Both the position numbers and the translations under genes were made by a program. Shown here piece by piece: positions 9,093 through 17,678 of a stretch of 64,000 nucleotides of DNA. Every line of letters begins with the position of its first letter. Position 1 is the stretch's first letter. The stretch is taken from NCBI GenBank assembly GCA_028289405.1, contig JANQPP010000135.1, forward strand, positions 1 to 64,000. The letters run 5' to 3'. The stretch is from Pirellulales bacterium. Its GTDB lineage: Bacteria > Planctomycetota > Planctomycetia > Pirellulales > JANQPP01. The notes beneath the pieces are model-generated. The model was not told the origin of the DNA, did no database searches, and was given only the letters and a program-made list of their open reading frames with translations.

Positions 9093-10591
9093 GACAAGAG
9101 TGGAAAAGCCTGATCCGCAAAGTGGTCTACTTCGTGATCATCGCGGCCCTGCTGGTCCCGTTGGCGATGATTAGCCGGCCCGCCACCAACAAATCTCCCG
9201 GCGGTATGCTGGCGCAATTGCGTCAACAGCACCAATTGGCTCAGGCAAATCTGGGGGAAATCGATCCGGCCAGTGAGACCATCCGCCTGGCGTCCTTGGG
9301 GATGACCGGCATCGCGGCCAACATCCTTTGGGAGAAAGCGAATCATTACAAACTCGTCGAGGATTGGACCAGCTTCAAGACCACGCTCGACCAGATTACA
9401 CGAGTCCAACCCAACTTCGCGGCGGTCTGGCGCTTCCAAGCTTGGAATTTGTCGTATAACGTCTCCGCCGAATTCGACGATTACAAAGACCGCTACTATT
9501 GGGTGAAGCAGGGCATCGAATACATCCAGCGCGGCACGCTTTTCAACCGTGACCACCCGAAGCTACTCTGGGACGTGGGTTGGTTCATCTGCCAAAAAAT
9601 CGGTCGGGCCGATGAGAGGAAGCAGTTCCGCCGTCTGTTCAAGAACGACGAGGATTTTCATGGTGCCCGCGCTCGGACCGAAGATTTCGACAATTGGCTC
9701 GTGGGCAAAGAGTGGTTTCTTCGTGCCCAAGAAGCCGTGGCCCGGGGCAGTTCATTGCGCGGTATGAGCCCGCTGATCTTCTACGCCGACGCCCCCATGT
9801 CTCAGATCAACTACTCGGCGAACCTGAATGAAGACGGACGATTTGGGGAGTTCGCCAAGGCAGCTTGGGCCCAGTCCGCCGAAGAGTGGCTTGCCTACGG
9901 GAACATGAATACGCCCACGTCCTACGGCTTCGATATCCGGTTGAACGAACGTGAGGCGCTCGAGGAGCAGGCCCAAGAACTGCGTGACAAGTTGGAGGCA
10001 TTGGCCCCCGGCTTGCGGCAGCGACTGATCGATCAAAAGCGGGCCACGCTCACCGCGGCACAGCGGGAGGCTTTGGATCTTCCCGTCTCGGAACGGGTCG
10101 GAGACCAGCACATCCGGGCTTCGGAAGCCCGCGAAATTACGGAAGTCACGCATCGGGAAGTCGCCGGCCATATCGAGGGCGAAGACGGCATCCAAGCGTT
10201 GCGGATCGCCAATCAATTGGAGGATATCGAAGAGAGCGCTAGGGTCACGCAGCGTTACCGCGACATCGTGAACTTCGACTATTGGCGCGCCCGCTGTCTG
10301 ATGGAACGTACGGACGACGCACTACTGGCGCGAGAACTTGTCCACGAAGGGGCGGAAAAACGGGCGAGCGGGGATCCCAATGGCGCGAAGGAATCGTATG
10401 CCGAGGGTCTGAAATACTGGAAAAAAGTCTTGGACGAGTTTCCCTCGATGTTGGATGACCGCACCACGGGCGAGGATCTCTCGAAGGTCATCGAACAATA
10501 TCGCGAGATCCTGGACCAGGTCGAAGAGCCGTTCCCAGAAGATTTTCCGCTGCAGAACGTGATCGACCGCTATCCCCCTAAGCCTTATTGA
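9089..10591 (+). CDS. Membrane-anchored helical-repeat protein, ABC partner
   Basis: A 500-residue protein of no family I can name. Residues 10-27 (VVYFVIIAALLVPLAMIS) form a single N-terminal membrane anchor. The rest is mainly helical; the part near residues 70-190 (SLGMTGIAANILWEKANHY, then AVWRFQAWNLSYNVSAEF) has the spacing of TPR-like repeats, and a coiled stretch of charged helices lies at 290-400. The start ATG overlaps the permease stop (ATGA, 9089-9092), so it is made together with the ABC transporter and may be an accessory or assembly subunit on the extracytoplasmic face. No catalytic motif seen. Real gene: very likely; function: unknown. Confidence 0.8.
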   Translation: MRQEWKSLIRKVVYFVIIAALLVPLAMISRPATNKSPGGMLAQLRQQHQLAQANLGEIDPASETIRLASLGMTGIAANILWEKANHYKLVEDWTSFKTTLDQITRVQPNFAAVWRFQAWNLSYNVSAEFDDYKDRYYWVKQGIEYIQRGTLFNRDHPKLLWDVGWFICQKIGRADERKQFRRLFKNDEDFHGARARTEDFDNWLVGKEWFLRAQEAVARGSSLRGMSPLIFYADAPMSQINYSANLNEDGRFGEFAKAAWAQSAEEWLAYGNMNTPTSYGFDIRLNEREALEEQAQELRDKLEALAPGLRQRLIDQKRATLTAAQREALDLPVSERVGDQHIRASEAREITEVTHREVAGHIEGEDGIQALRIANQLEDIEESARVTQRYRDIVNFDYWRARCLMERTDDALLARELVHEGAEKRASGDPNGAKESYAEGLKYWKKVLDEFPSMLDDRTTGEDLSKVIEQYREILDQVEEPFPEDFPLQNVIDRYPPKPY

Positions 10592-10618
10592 AAATCGCCG
10601 CAAGGCAGAGCGCTCGCT

Positions 10619-11329
10619 CTACGTTCCCTGAAACCCCGCAGGCCGACCGACGAACGGGTTCGTTTCGATTTCCCGACCGATGGTGGTGAGTCCTCCATGC
10701 CCGGGAAAGACGACGGAATTTTCTGGCAACGTAAATAGTCTCTCGTGAATCCCCTGAGTCAGAGTTTCCAGGCTGCCATCGGGGAAGTCGGTCCGACCGA
10801 TGCTGCCGGCAAACAGCACGTCTCCGCCGAATACGCAAACCGGATCGCAGCTTGCAATGAACACGATGTGTCCTCGCGAGTGGCCTGGGATTTCCCGGAC
10901 CTCGAAGGTAAAGCCCGCCGCCTCGTACGTATCCTCGTCCTTGAGTTCGATGTCAGCGGGCCGAGTTACCAGTGGCAGACCAAACGCGGCGGACAAATTC
11001 CGGCCCGGATCGATTAGGCAGTCCGCATCGTTTTTGCCGATGACGATCGGACAGTCTGGCCATCGATCCTTCATCGCGGGAATACCCGCGATATGATCGC
11101 TGTGTCCGTGCGTGATCAACAGTGCTTTGGGGACCCACCCGCGATCTTCCAGCAAGGCGGTAATTTTTGCCGGCTGCATGCCCGGGTCAACAACGACGCA
11201 TTCCGTCGATCCGGGCAGGCAGGCTACATAGGTATTTTGCTCGAATGGCTGGGAGATGATGCCTTCAAGCTGGAATGGTACGCCCAATTGGGACGCTTCC
11301 CGTTGCAAAAATGCATCCGATGATGCCAT
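10619..11329 (-). CDS. MBL-fold metallo-hydrolase (glyoxalase II-like)
   Basis: A 236-residue metallo-beta-lactamase-fold hydrolase. The zinc motif THGHSDH (H74, H76, D78, H79) is intact, followed by GHSRGHIVF with the next His ligand, a GGDVLF motif with the bridging Asp, and a C-terminal VVFPGHGGLTTIGREIETNP that matches the YxGHGxxTTIxxExxxNP end of the stand-alone glyoxalase II-like subgroup. It probably hydrolyses a thioester or similar small substrate. The upstream AGG at suitable spacing supports the ATG at 11329. It is convergent with the ABC partner gene, with 27 bases between stops. Confidence 0.92.
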   Translation of the reverse strand: MASSDAFLQREASQLGVPFQLEGIISQPFEQNTYVACLPGSTECVVVDPGMQPAKITALLEDRGWVPKALLITHGHSDHIAGIPAMKDRWPDCPIVIGKNDADCLIDPGRNLSAAFGLPLVTRPADIELKDEDTYEAAGFTFEVREIPGHSRGHIVFIASCDPVCVFGGDVLFAGSIGRTDFPDGSLETLTQGIHERLFTLPENSVVFPGHGGLTTIGREIETNPFVGRPAGFQGT

Positions 11330-11635
11330 ATTTCAACCTTGGTGAGGTGGAAGTCGAGTTGTGTCTTTCCGCAGAAATCGATTAGGGTAAGATATCCACT
11401 TCCCCACGGGAATGTAATCCATGTGGTCCTGGGGATTCGATAACACCTAAAGTGGAGCGGTTTTCCGCTTGCACTTTCGCGAGGAAAATGCCGCCGTGCC
11501 AACATCCGTTGGCCTTTCGTGACGGAGAGTGGCGCGCCAATTGCAATGGCGGGAGAGTCGAACTGACCCTCCCGGCCTTGGCGGGGGCAGGCGCCTTCCG
11601 GGCGCACTAATCGAGCCTGAAGGGAGAGAAATTGC
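11330..11635. other. Intergenic region, divergent
   Basis: A 306-base gap between the leftward MBL gene and the rightward DUF1571 gene. It should carry both promoters. The DUF1571 start is preceded by GGGAGAG, a good ribosome-binding site. I see no other feature. Confidence 0.5.
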
Positions 11636-12529
11636 ATGGCCCTAAGAAACGTCCGCTCGTCGAAGTTTATCGTGCCCCTGCTATTTTGTGGCGTTTTGGC
11701 GATTTTGGCCCGCTTGGGATGGGCCGAAAAGCCGGCCGCGCAAAGCCGTGATGGTCTCAAGGAGCCAGTCTACCGCGTCGCGGAAACACCCTCGGCCCGG
11801 CCTCTGGGAGGCGACGTTCCGGAGCATCCTCTGATTTATCCGCTGAAAATGGCGCAAGAGGCCCTGGGAAAAATCGATTCCAACATTCGCGATTACGCTT
11901 GCACCTTTTACAAACGTGAACGGATCGATGGCGAATTGGGTCCGATGCAGGTAATTTATGCCAAAGTGCGGCATGAGCCGTTCAGTGTCTACATGCACTT
12001 TCTGGGCCCGGCCGACCTGAAGGGGCAGGAATGCCTCTATGTCGAAGGCCGCAACGACGGAAAGCTTGTCGGCCATGCGGGCAGCGGTTGGCGGGCTCGC
12101 CTCGGATCAGTGGAACTCGACCCAGAGGGTATGCTGGCCATGCGTGGGCAGCGGTATCCTATCACTGAAATGGGGATCCGAAACCTGACGGCGCGGCTCA
12201 TCGAGCGAGCCAGCGGCGAATTACGCTTCCCAGACTGCAAGGTGCAATATTATCACCAAGCGAAGCTGGGCCGCGGAGCCAATGCTCGCGTCACGACCTG
12301 TCTGGAAGTGAAACACGAGAATAAACGCCCCGAATTCAGCTATCACCTGGCCCGAATTTACATGGACAATGAATGGGGAATTCCCATTCGTTATGAGGCG
12401 TATGATTGGCCCCAGACGCCCGGCGGCAAGCCGGAACTAACCGAACAGTACACCTACATGAATCTTAAGATCAACAACGGCTTCACTGACGCAGACTTTG
12501 ACCGCCGCAATCCGAACTACCACTTCTAA
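11636..12529 (+). CDS. DUF1571 domain protein, exported
   Basis: A 297-residue exported protein. An N-terminal signal or anchor (residues about 12-30, FIVPLLFCGVLAILARLGWA) is followed by a domain with YACTFYKRERIDGELGPM, KVRHEPFSVYMHFLGP and the GKLVGHAGSGWRA stretch, the pattern of DUF1571, a family abundant in planctomycetes and also found in myxobacteria. Its curved-sheet layout suggests a lipid or lipoprotein carrier of the LolA/RseB type, but this is structural inference only. A ribosome site GGGAGAG precedes the ATG. It is monocistronic and ends before a terminator-like hairpin at 12621. Confidence 0.82.
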   Translation: MALRNVRSSKFIVPLLFCGVLAILARLGWAEKPAAQSRDGLKEPVYRVAETPSARPLGGDVPEHPLIYPLKMAQEALGKIDSNIRDYACTFYKRERIDGELGPMQVIYAKVRHEPFSVYMHFLGPADLKGQECLYVEGRNDGKLVGHAGSGWRARLGSVELDPEGMLAMRGQRYPITEMGIRNLTARLIERASGELRFPDCKVQYYHQAKLGRGANARVTTCLEVKHENKRPEFSYHLARIYMDNEWGIPIRYEAYDWPQTPGGKPELTEQYTYMNLKINNGFTDADFDRRNPNYHF

Positions 12530-12620
12530 ACCGCTTTGCAGTTCCGTCTCGCGGGGCGAGCTGTCGGGCTTCATGCCGCCGTTTCGCAACGCCTACAAAT
12601 TTCGAAAACATAGAGTTTCA

Positions 12621-12651
12621 AACGGGCGGAGGTTCGAAGCCTTCGCCCGTT
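12621..12651 (+). terminator. Terminator-like hairpin after the DUF1571 gene
   Basis: A 12-pair stem: AACGGGCG at 12621-12628 pairs with CGCCCGTT at 12644-12651, extended by a G-T wobble and AGG/CCT pairs (29-32 with 40-43), around the loop TTCGAAG. It is followed by only a weak T-containing run, so an intrinsic terminator is likely but not classic. Confidence 0.55.
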
Positions 12652-12740
12652 CTTCGCGCGCCAGGCCTTAACACTGAAACAAGAAGGCCAAGGCGTGCCC
12701 GGGATTCGAGGAATACGAATCGTGTTCGAGGCGATGCCGT

Positions 12741-13691
12741 ATGAACAGCTCTGTCCCAGGCGGTGTTCACCCTATCCACCCCGTGGGAACGCGGGTGGTA
12801 GCCCGTGTTCCGGTCCACGGATCGAGCGGGCATACCGTGCATCCGGCGGGAGCGGCGGGGATCGTCGTACGAGCACCGGAGGATCATCGGCAAGCCTACC
12901 GCATCCGATTTCTCGACGGCTTCGAAGCAATTCTCCATCACAACGAATTCGTGCCGCTGGGGGAGTACGAACAGGCTCCGCTTCCCAATTCGAGCATGCA
13001 TCTTGATCAACCGGGAATGTATGGACGCGTGATCTACCGGTGCATCGTAGGCTCGCGGGCATTCGGCCTCGATTCCGCTGACTCGGACACGGATCGCCGA
13101 GGTATCTATTTGCCGCCGGCGGATCTGCATTGGTCGCTCCATGGCGTACCGGAGCAATTGGAAAACGAAGCAACGCAGGAAGTGTATTGGGAACTGCAAA
13201 AATTTCTCGTGCCGGCGCTCAAGGGAAACCCAAACATTCTGGAGTGCCTGTACACGCCGTTCGTGGAGCAGGCGACGCCTCTGGCACGTGAACTGCTCGA
13301 CATGCGGGAAGCGTTCCTCTCAAAACGCGTGTATCAGACCTATGGCGGCTACGCAACGTCGCAGTTCGAACGCTTGCAGGCCGCGCTACGCCGTCAGGGA
13401 AAGGTGAAACCCAAGCAAGCGATGCATTTGATTCGCCTTTTGCTTTCGGGCATCCATGTTTTGCGGGAAGGGGTTGTACCCGTGGATGTGAGGGAACATC
13501 GGAAGGCTTTGCTGAGCATCAAAAATGGCGAAATGGCCTGGCCGGAAATCGACGCCTGGCGACTCTGCCTTCAGGACGAATTGGACCAAGCGTTTGCAAG
13601 CACGAAACTTCCGGAACTTCCCGATTATGGCCGGGCGAATCAATTTCTCATTCGCGCGCGGCGTTTGGCTGTCGGAGAGGAACTACCATGA
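12741..13691 (+). CDS. RlaP/YcgL-type nucleotidyltransferase with N-terminal SH3-like extension
   Basis: A 316-residue DNA-polymerase-beta-fold nucleotidyltransferase of the YcgL/RlaP group. Catalytic motif: VGSRAFGLDSADSDTDRRG, giving the GS...SDxD metal site near residues 105-118. The following helical part (LQKFLVPALKGNPNILECLY, then KPKQAMHLIRLLLSGIHVL) matches the family C-terminal half. Residues 1-75 are an added segment of beta character (HPVGTRVVARVP, then GIVVRAPEDHRQAYRIRF) resembling a small SH3/KOW-like barrel. Members of this group are found with RNA ligases and are proposed to act in RNA end repair. A paralogue follows 93 bases downstream. GAGG nine bases before the ATG supports the start. 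Confidence 0.82.
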   Translation: MNSSVPGGVHPIHPVGTRVVARVPVHGSSGHTVHPAGAAGIVVRAPEDHRQAYRIRFLDGFEAILHHNEFVPLGEYEQAPLPNSSMHLDQPGMYGRVIYRCIVGSRAFGLDSADSDTDRRGIYLPPADLHWSLHGVPEQLENEATQEVYWELQKFLVPALKGNPNILECLYTPFVEQATPLARELLDMREAFLSKRVYQTYGGYATSQFERLQAALRRQGKVKPKQAMHLIRLLLSGIHVLREGVVPVDVREHRKALLSIKNGEMAWPEIDAWRLCLQDELDQAFASTKLPELPDYGRANQFLIRARRLAVGEELP

Positions 13692-13784
13692 ATATTGGAT
13701 CCCCGTGGAAGACCCACGTGCGCTGAATGAGAACATTGTCGGGCCGATCGAACTTGTCCAAACGTTCCGCCCATAGAGACAGCA

Positions 13785-14555
13785 ATGATTCCCCTTGATC
13801 AACTCCGCCGGCATGTGGATGCACACCCTTACCCGCTCTTATTCGCCACGGTCAGCGGAGCCCACTTATACGGATTTCCGTCGCCGGATTCAGATTTTGA
13901 TCTGCGTGGCGTGCACCTGCTGCCGTTGGAGGAAGTCGTCGGGCTCGACCCAGGCCCGAAAACGGTGGAACGGGAAGGCATCTTCGATGGGATCGAGCTG
14001 GATCTGGTCACGCACGAAGCCAAGAAGTTTTTTGACATGCTGCTCCAGCGAAACGGCTATGTGCTGGAGCAACTGTTTTCACCGCTGGTGGTTTGGACGA
14101 CGCCCGAACATGAGGAGTTGCGGAGGATTGGCCAGAAATGCATCACCCAGCATCATGCCCATCACTATCTTGGTTTCGCGGAGAGGCAGTGGAAGCTGTT
14201 CCAGAAGGAGACGCCGCCGCGCGTCAAGCCGCTGTTGTATACATACCGAGTGCTGCTGACCGGTATTCATCTCATGCGGACGGGCGAAGTCGAGGCGAAT
14301 CTGCAAATGCTCAACGCACAGGCGAAGTTGTCCTACCTCGACGAGCTCATCGAGCGAAAGCAATCCGGTCCGGAGCGAGGAAAACTCCCCCTGGCGGATT
14401 TAGAGTTTCACCAGCGTGAATACACGTGGCTCATGGCCGAATTGGAATGTGCAGCGGACAAATCCCCTCTTCCGGCACAAACCAACGCGAAGGCCGATTT
14501 GAACCGGTTGCTACTCAAGATAAGGTTGGGCCGAATGTCGAATCGGTTGGACTGA
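13785..14555 (+). CDS. RlaP/YcgL-type nucleotidyltransferase, second copy
   Basis: A 256-residue paralogue of the upstream gene. The active-site stretch FATVSGAHLYGFPSPDSDFD has SDFD for the two metal-binding acids, while the usual GS of the first motif is SG-A here, so turnover may differ. It then follows the family pattern (LDLVTHEAKKFFDMLLQRNG, HHYLGFAERQWKLF, KPLLYTYRVLLTGIHLMRTG). It has no N-terminal barrel extension. The tandem arrangement on one strand suggests a joint role, such as a heterodimer or two substrate specificities. Its 3' end faces a small minus-strand gene across 32 bases holding a perfect GAATCGCGATTC palindrome (14561-14572). No RNA ligase gene is adjacent. Confidence 0.82.
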   Translation: MIPLDQLRRHVDAHPYPLLFATVSGAHLYGFPSPDSDFDLRGVHLLPLEEVVGLDPGPKTVEREGIFDGIELDLVTHEAKKFFDMLLQRNGYVLEQLFSPLVVWTTPEHEELRRIGQKCITQHHAHHYLGFAERQWKLFQKETPPRVKPLLYTYRVLLTGIHLMRTGEVEANLQMLNAQAKLSYLDELIERKQSGPERGKLPLADLEFHQREYTWLMAELECAADKSPLPAQTNAKADLNRLLLKIRLGRMSNRLD

Positions 14556-14560
14556 TTTCA

Positions 14561-14572
14561 GAATCGCGATTC
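14561..14572. repeat. Perfect 12-base palindrome between convergent genes
   Basis: GAATCGCGATTC reads the same on both strands and lies between the stop of the second nucleotidyltransferase gene and the stop of the small minus-strand gene. Too short to be a good terminator; role unknown. Confidence 0.35.
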
Positions 14573-14587
14573 GATCCAGGGGCACAA

Positions 14588-14827
14588 CTACCCCGGCGGA
14601 TCCCGTGCGAGGCGCAGACTGGCATCGACTTTGCCTTCCTTGACTCGGCTCACGGCGATCTCCCAGTCTTCCGACATGGCGGGATCGGCAGAGACACCAT
14701 CCTCAAGCAAGCTCATGTCTCCCAGCAGGTTGGCCAAATAATCGGCGCCGGTATCCTCATACAAACGATACAGTAAATCGTACATCGCGAGGTAGCCCTC
14801 TCGCACCGTCAACACAGATTGATCCAT
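14588..14827 (-). CDS. Small acidic protein of unknown function
   Basis: A 79-residue protein beginning MDQSVLTVREGYLAMYDLLY. An upstream in-frame ATG (14887) would add 20 basic residues unlike the rest, so I chose the inner one. The segment NLLGDMSLLEDG followed by ADPAMSEDW resembles, from memory, a widespread family of small hypothetical proteins sometimes found near toxin or polymorphic-toxin immunity loci; I cannot name it with certainty. It is same-strand with the BlaI-like gene 97 bases upstream and convergent with the nucleotidyltransferase pair. No toxin partner is visible in the immediate neighbourhood. Confidence 0.65.
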   Translation of the reverse strand: MDQSVLTVREGYLAMYDLLYRLYEDTGADYLANLLGDMSLLEDGVSADPAMSEDWEIAVSRVKEGKVDASLRLARDPPG

Positions 14828-14924
14828 CGTGGTCCACTCCCGGCGGTGAAGGTTCGCGGACTCCTTGAAAATTCGCCGCCTTGCCACTGGTAGTTTTCCA
14901 CCAAGATACTCCTCGCCGCTCGCG

Positions 14925-15329
14925 CTAGCGAGAACGTTTACGTTTGGCCTTCTTGGCCCGCAGCTCTTTCACGGCCTGATCGATTTCGTCCAATTCTTCC
15001 AACGAAGGAGATCCGGCTTCGAGCACGGTCTTCACGAAGATGTCCGTCTTCCCAAAAAACACCCGCCGCAACAAGTCGGAAGCGATTTGCTTATACATCT
15101 TCTTCGCGGAAGAGGTCGCTTGGTAGACGAAGGCTTTCCCGATCGGGCCTTTCTTCCGGGAAACCATCTTCTTGTCTTGTAGGCGCTGCAGTAGCGTGCA
15201 GACAGCGGAATGGGTCATGGGACGGTAATGGTCCATCGACTCCCGGACTTCCCGCGCCGTGCATCTACCGTTTTCCCAGAGACAAGCCAATACATCCAAT
15301 TCCGCATCTGGCAATTGAGAGTCCGCCAT
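14925..15329 (-). CDS. BlaI/MecI/CopY-family transcriptional repressor
   Basis: A 134-residue winged-helix repressor. The N-terminal half (LPDAELDVLACLWENGRCTA, then MTHSAVCTLLQRLQDKKMVS) is the penicillinase-repressor fold; the C-terminal half is a dimerisation helix region ending in a Lys/Arg-rich tail. Such repressors usually sit next to a BlaR1-type M56 metalloprotease sensor that cleaves them, but none is present here. The adjacent downstream gene on the strand is the small acidic protein. Regulated genes are unknown. Confidence 0.9.
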   Translation of the reverse strand: MADSQLPDAELDVLACLWENGRCTAREVRESMDHYRPMTHSAVCTLLQRLQDKKMVSRKKGPIGKAFVYQATSSAKKMYKQIASDLLRRVFFGKTDIFVKTVLEAGSPSLEELDEIDQAVKELRAKKAKRKRSR

Positions 15330-15541
15330 CGTTGCAAAAGTCCTTTATCCAGAATTCGAGTCAGTCACCACCAAACCATGAACCCCCTTCCGCTCGCGGA
15401 GCAATATGGCTTTTTAGGCGGGCGGTTCATGTTCCCCCAACCGTCCTGCCCTCCATGAGATATGGCCCGATCCATGAAGCGGAATCGACATGCGTAGGCC
15501 AAGCACAAAGGTCAGACGATCTACGCAACAATAAGAAAAGG

Positions 15542-15580
15542 CCGTGAATTTGACCAGTACCATTTTCCTGAAATTCACGG
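15542..15580. repeat. Inverted repeat upstream of the BlaI-like gene
   Basis: Perfect 10-base arms, CCGTGAATTT at 15542-15551 and AAATTCACGG at 15571-15580, separated by 19 bases. It lies about 210 bases upstream of the repressor gene. The size suggests either a long operator or an RNA hairpin; the similar CCGTGA/TCACGG arms near dnaA (52185) may be coincidence. Confidence 0.4.
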
Positions 15581-15696
15581 AATCCGCGAAATATCCACGT
15601 TGCAAGAGGACCCGCGCTCGGTACGCCGAATGTACCCAGGTGGTGATCCTGTGCGGAAAGCGTGGCGGAATACGATTTTGAAACAGTAAAGCAGGG

Positions 15697-15723
15697 AGCC
15701 GTTTTCGCCTATCGGGAACGGCT
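15697..15723 (-). terminator. Hairpin downstream of the decarboxylase gene
   Basis: AGCCGTTTTC (15697-15706) pairs with GGGAACGGCT (15714-15723) over 10 positions including two G-T pairs, around a 7-base loop. It lies 86 bases beyond the decarboxylase stop in the direction of transcription, as expected for a terminator, but no T tract follows. Confidence 0.4.
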
Positions 15724-15809
15724 TGGCGGCGCCAGATTCCCAGCGTGCCGACTGTCCATTGTTTCTGGAGAGGTACGTGATGGCGCGGCGCTGACCGCGA
15801 AGTAGAGAG

Positions 15810-17498
15810 TCAGACGCGTTGGCTCAGGCGTTTTGCCAGTCGGTCTAGCGAGACACTTTTGTCCTCCACGCTGAGGTGGACATGGATCAGGCTGAAGCCG
15901 GAGCGGTCTTGCCACGCTTTTTGCAGGGCATCATCGAAATCTCCTTCGGTGCGCACCTCATATCCCTTGCCCCCTCCAAAAACTTCGGGCAGCGCGTGGT
16001 AGTACCAAGGATGGATTTCGTTGAAATCTCCCGGATGGAGAAATCTTTCCGTCCCGTAGCCACGGTTGTCCATCAGAATGACGATGGGATCGAATTCTCG
16101 CCGCACGATGGTCGACAATTCCGTGCCCGTCATTTGGAAAGCTCCGTCTCCCACCAAGACCACCAAGCGACTGTCGGGCCGCGCGATTTGAGCTCCCAAC
16201 GCGGCGGGGATGGAAAAACCCATGGACGTATAATACGCCGGGCTCAAGAATTCACTGTGACCATGAATCACGAGCTCTGACGCGGCAAAAAGGGAATCGC
16301 CGATGTCCGCCACGACGATAGTCTCATCCGTCAAATCCCGATTCAGTCGACGCATCAAGCGGGTAATCGTGATGGGCGCGTCCGCCTCGAGTTGGTAATT
16401 CGCGGGTTCCGATGCGGTCTCGAAAGGAATTGTTCTCGAGGTAGGGGCCGGTCGCGCGGCAACGAGCGATTCCATGAAGTCCCGCAGCGAAACATCATGA
16501 TAGTGGTGATATCGAATCCGCAATTGTTCACTCGTGGCATAAATACAACGCGCCGGGTCGAGGTTGGCCGTGTACACGCCGAGGTTCAAGTCGGTCATGA
16601 AAGTGCCCAAGAGAATCACGCAATCGCTTTCCTCGACGAAATTGGTGACTTCTTCCCGCCCGAGGGCCCCTTCATACAAGCCGACATGCAGAGGATGCGT
16701 TTCCCGGATCACGCTCTTGCCCAAGAGCGTGGAGGTCATGGGGATCCGCGTCTGTTCGGCGAATTGGACTACCAAATCCTCGAGTTGAAATCGCTGTATC
16801 TCGACTCCGGCCACGATGACCGGTTTCTTGCTCTCCGCGATGAGCCGCCGCGCTTCCTCCACCGCCTCCTCCAAAGCATGGAGGTCACTGGGAACCGGCA
16901 ATTGCAAATAGCGATGTGGATAGGGCGGAACGACCGAAACCATGTCGCGGGGAATTTCGATGTATACCGGCCGTTTGAAGCGGGCAGCGGCGTCGAGCAC
17001 ACGGTCGATCTCGCTGTACGCGATGTTGGCATCGTTCAATTCGGTTCCCGCGACACACAATTTTTCGAACACATCGTACTGCGTACGAAAATCGCGGACC
17101 TTGTGATGCAAAAGCGGATTGTTGTGCCGCTCTTGCAAGCCGGGTGAACCCGAAATGACGACCACGGGAGACTTTTCGGCGTAAGCTCCGGCAATGGAAT
17201 TGCAAAGGCTCAGCCCCCCCACGCAGTACGTCACGCATACGGCTCCCATTCCGGTGACCCGGGCGTAGGCATCCGCCGCGAAGCCGGCGCAGTCTTCGCG
17301 CGTACATCCCACGACATCGACGGGGCTGTGTTCAAGCATCGAATAGAAAGAAAGGACATAATCACCGGGAATGCCAAATACGTGCCCGATGCCGTAGTCT
17401 TGTAATCGTTCGATGAGATATCCGCCGATCGATAACCCGGCCGTCGCGCGGTCCGGCAATACACGACGGTCTACCGTGGATGGGGATGTTGGTTTCAT
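15810..17498 (-). CDS. Thiamine-diphosphate 2-oxo acid decarboxylase (pyruvate/indolepyruvate type)
   Basis: A 562-residue ThDP enzyme in the usual three-domain order. The Pyr domain has [13 protein letters not shown], the catalytic Glu in [16 protein letters not shown] and the paired His of [11 protein letters not shown] that mark the pyruvate/indolepyruvate decarboxylase branch rather than acetolactate synthase. The PP domain carries [16 protein letters not shown] with the metal/ThDP site closed by [10 protein letters not shown]. It should release CO2 from a 2-oxo acid to give an aldehyde. Substrate cannot be fixed: pyruvate (to acetaldehyde) and phenyl- or indole-pyruvate are the main options. 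It stands alone, with a 180-base gap upstream. Confidence 0.9.
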   Translation of the reverse strand: MKPTSPSTVDRRVLPDRATAGLSIGGYLIERLQDYGIGHVFGIPGDYVLSFYSMLEHSPVDVVGCTREDCAGFAADAYARVTGMGAVCVTYCVGGLSLCNSIAGAYAEKSPVVVISGSPGLQERHNNPLLHHKVRDFRTQYDVFEKLCVAGTELNDANIAYSEIDRVLDAAARFKRPVYIEIPRDMVSVVPPYPHRYLQLPVPSDLHALEEAVEEARRLIAESKKPVIVAGVEIQRFQLEDLVVQFAEQTRIPMTSTLLGKSVIRETHPLHVGLYEGALGREEVTNFVEESDCVILLGTFMTDLNLGVYTANLDPARCIYATSEQLRIRYHHYHDVSLRDFMESLVAARPAPTSRTIPFETASEPANYQLEADAPITITRLMRRLNRDLTDETIVVADIGDSLFAASELVIHGHSEFLSPAYYTSMGFSIPAALGAQIARPDSRLVVLVGDGAFQMTGTELSTIVRREFDPIVILMDNRGYGTERFLHPGDFNEIHPWYYHALPEVFGGGKGYEVRTEGDFDDALQKAWQDRSGFSLIHVHLSVEDKSVSLDRLAKRLSQRV

Positions 17499-17678
17499 CT
17501 GCTCACTCCCTGTTGGCCGCCCAAATCCCTGAAGCGATGCGGATCCTTCGTTCGGAGCCGCATGCGCATTGGTGCTTCAGGTTGGCTTGCCGCTAGATTC
17601 CGAGACCACGGAATTAGTCCGTCCGTCACCCAAGAACTGGATCACGGAGAATTTACTCTGAGATCCACACTGGAAGTC

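Larger units (their letters stand above)
15330..15809. other. Intergenic region with two inverted repeats
   Basis: A 480-base gap between the 5' end of the BlaI-like gene and the 3' end of the decarboxylase gene, both on the minus strand. It holds a 10-bp inverted repeat at 15542-15580 and a GC hairpin at 15697-15723. The small frames in it show no domain. Confidence 0.5.

Noticed and set aside
12629..12640. GGTTCGAAG resembling a tRNA T-loop
   Set aside because: It is the apex of a long hairpin; no acceptor or anticodon stem can be built around it.
13688..13726. A 12-residue ATG frame overlapping the first nucleotidyltransferase stop
   Set aside because: Too short, no conservation signal, no strong ribosome site; likely chance.
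16392..17147. A 251-codon plus-strand frame
   Set aside because: Fully antisense to the decarboxylase gene, which has clear ThDP motifs; a shadow frame.
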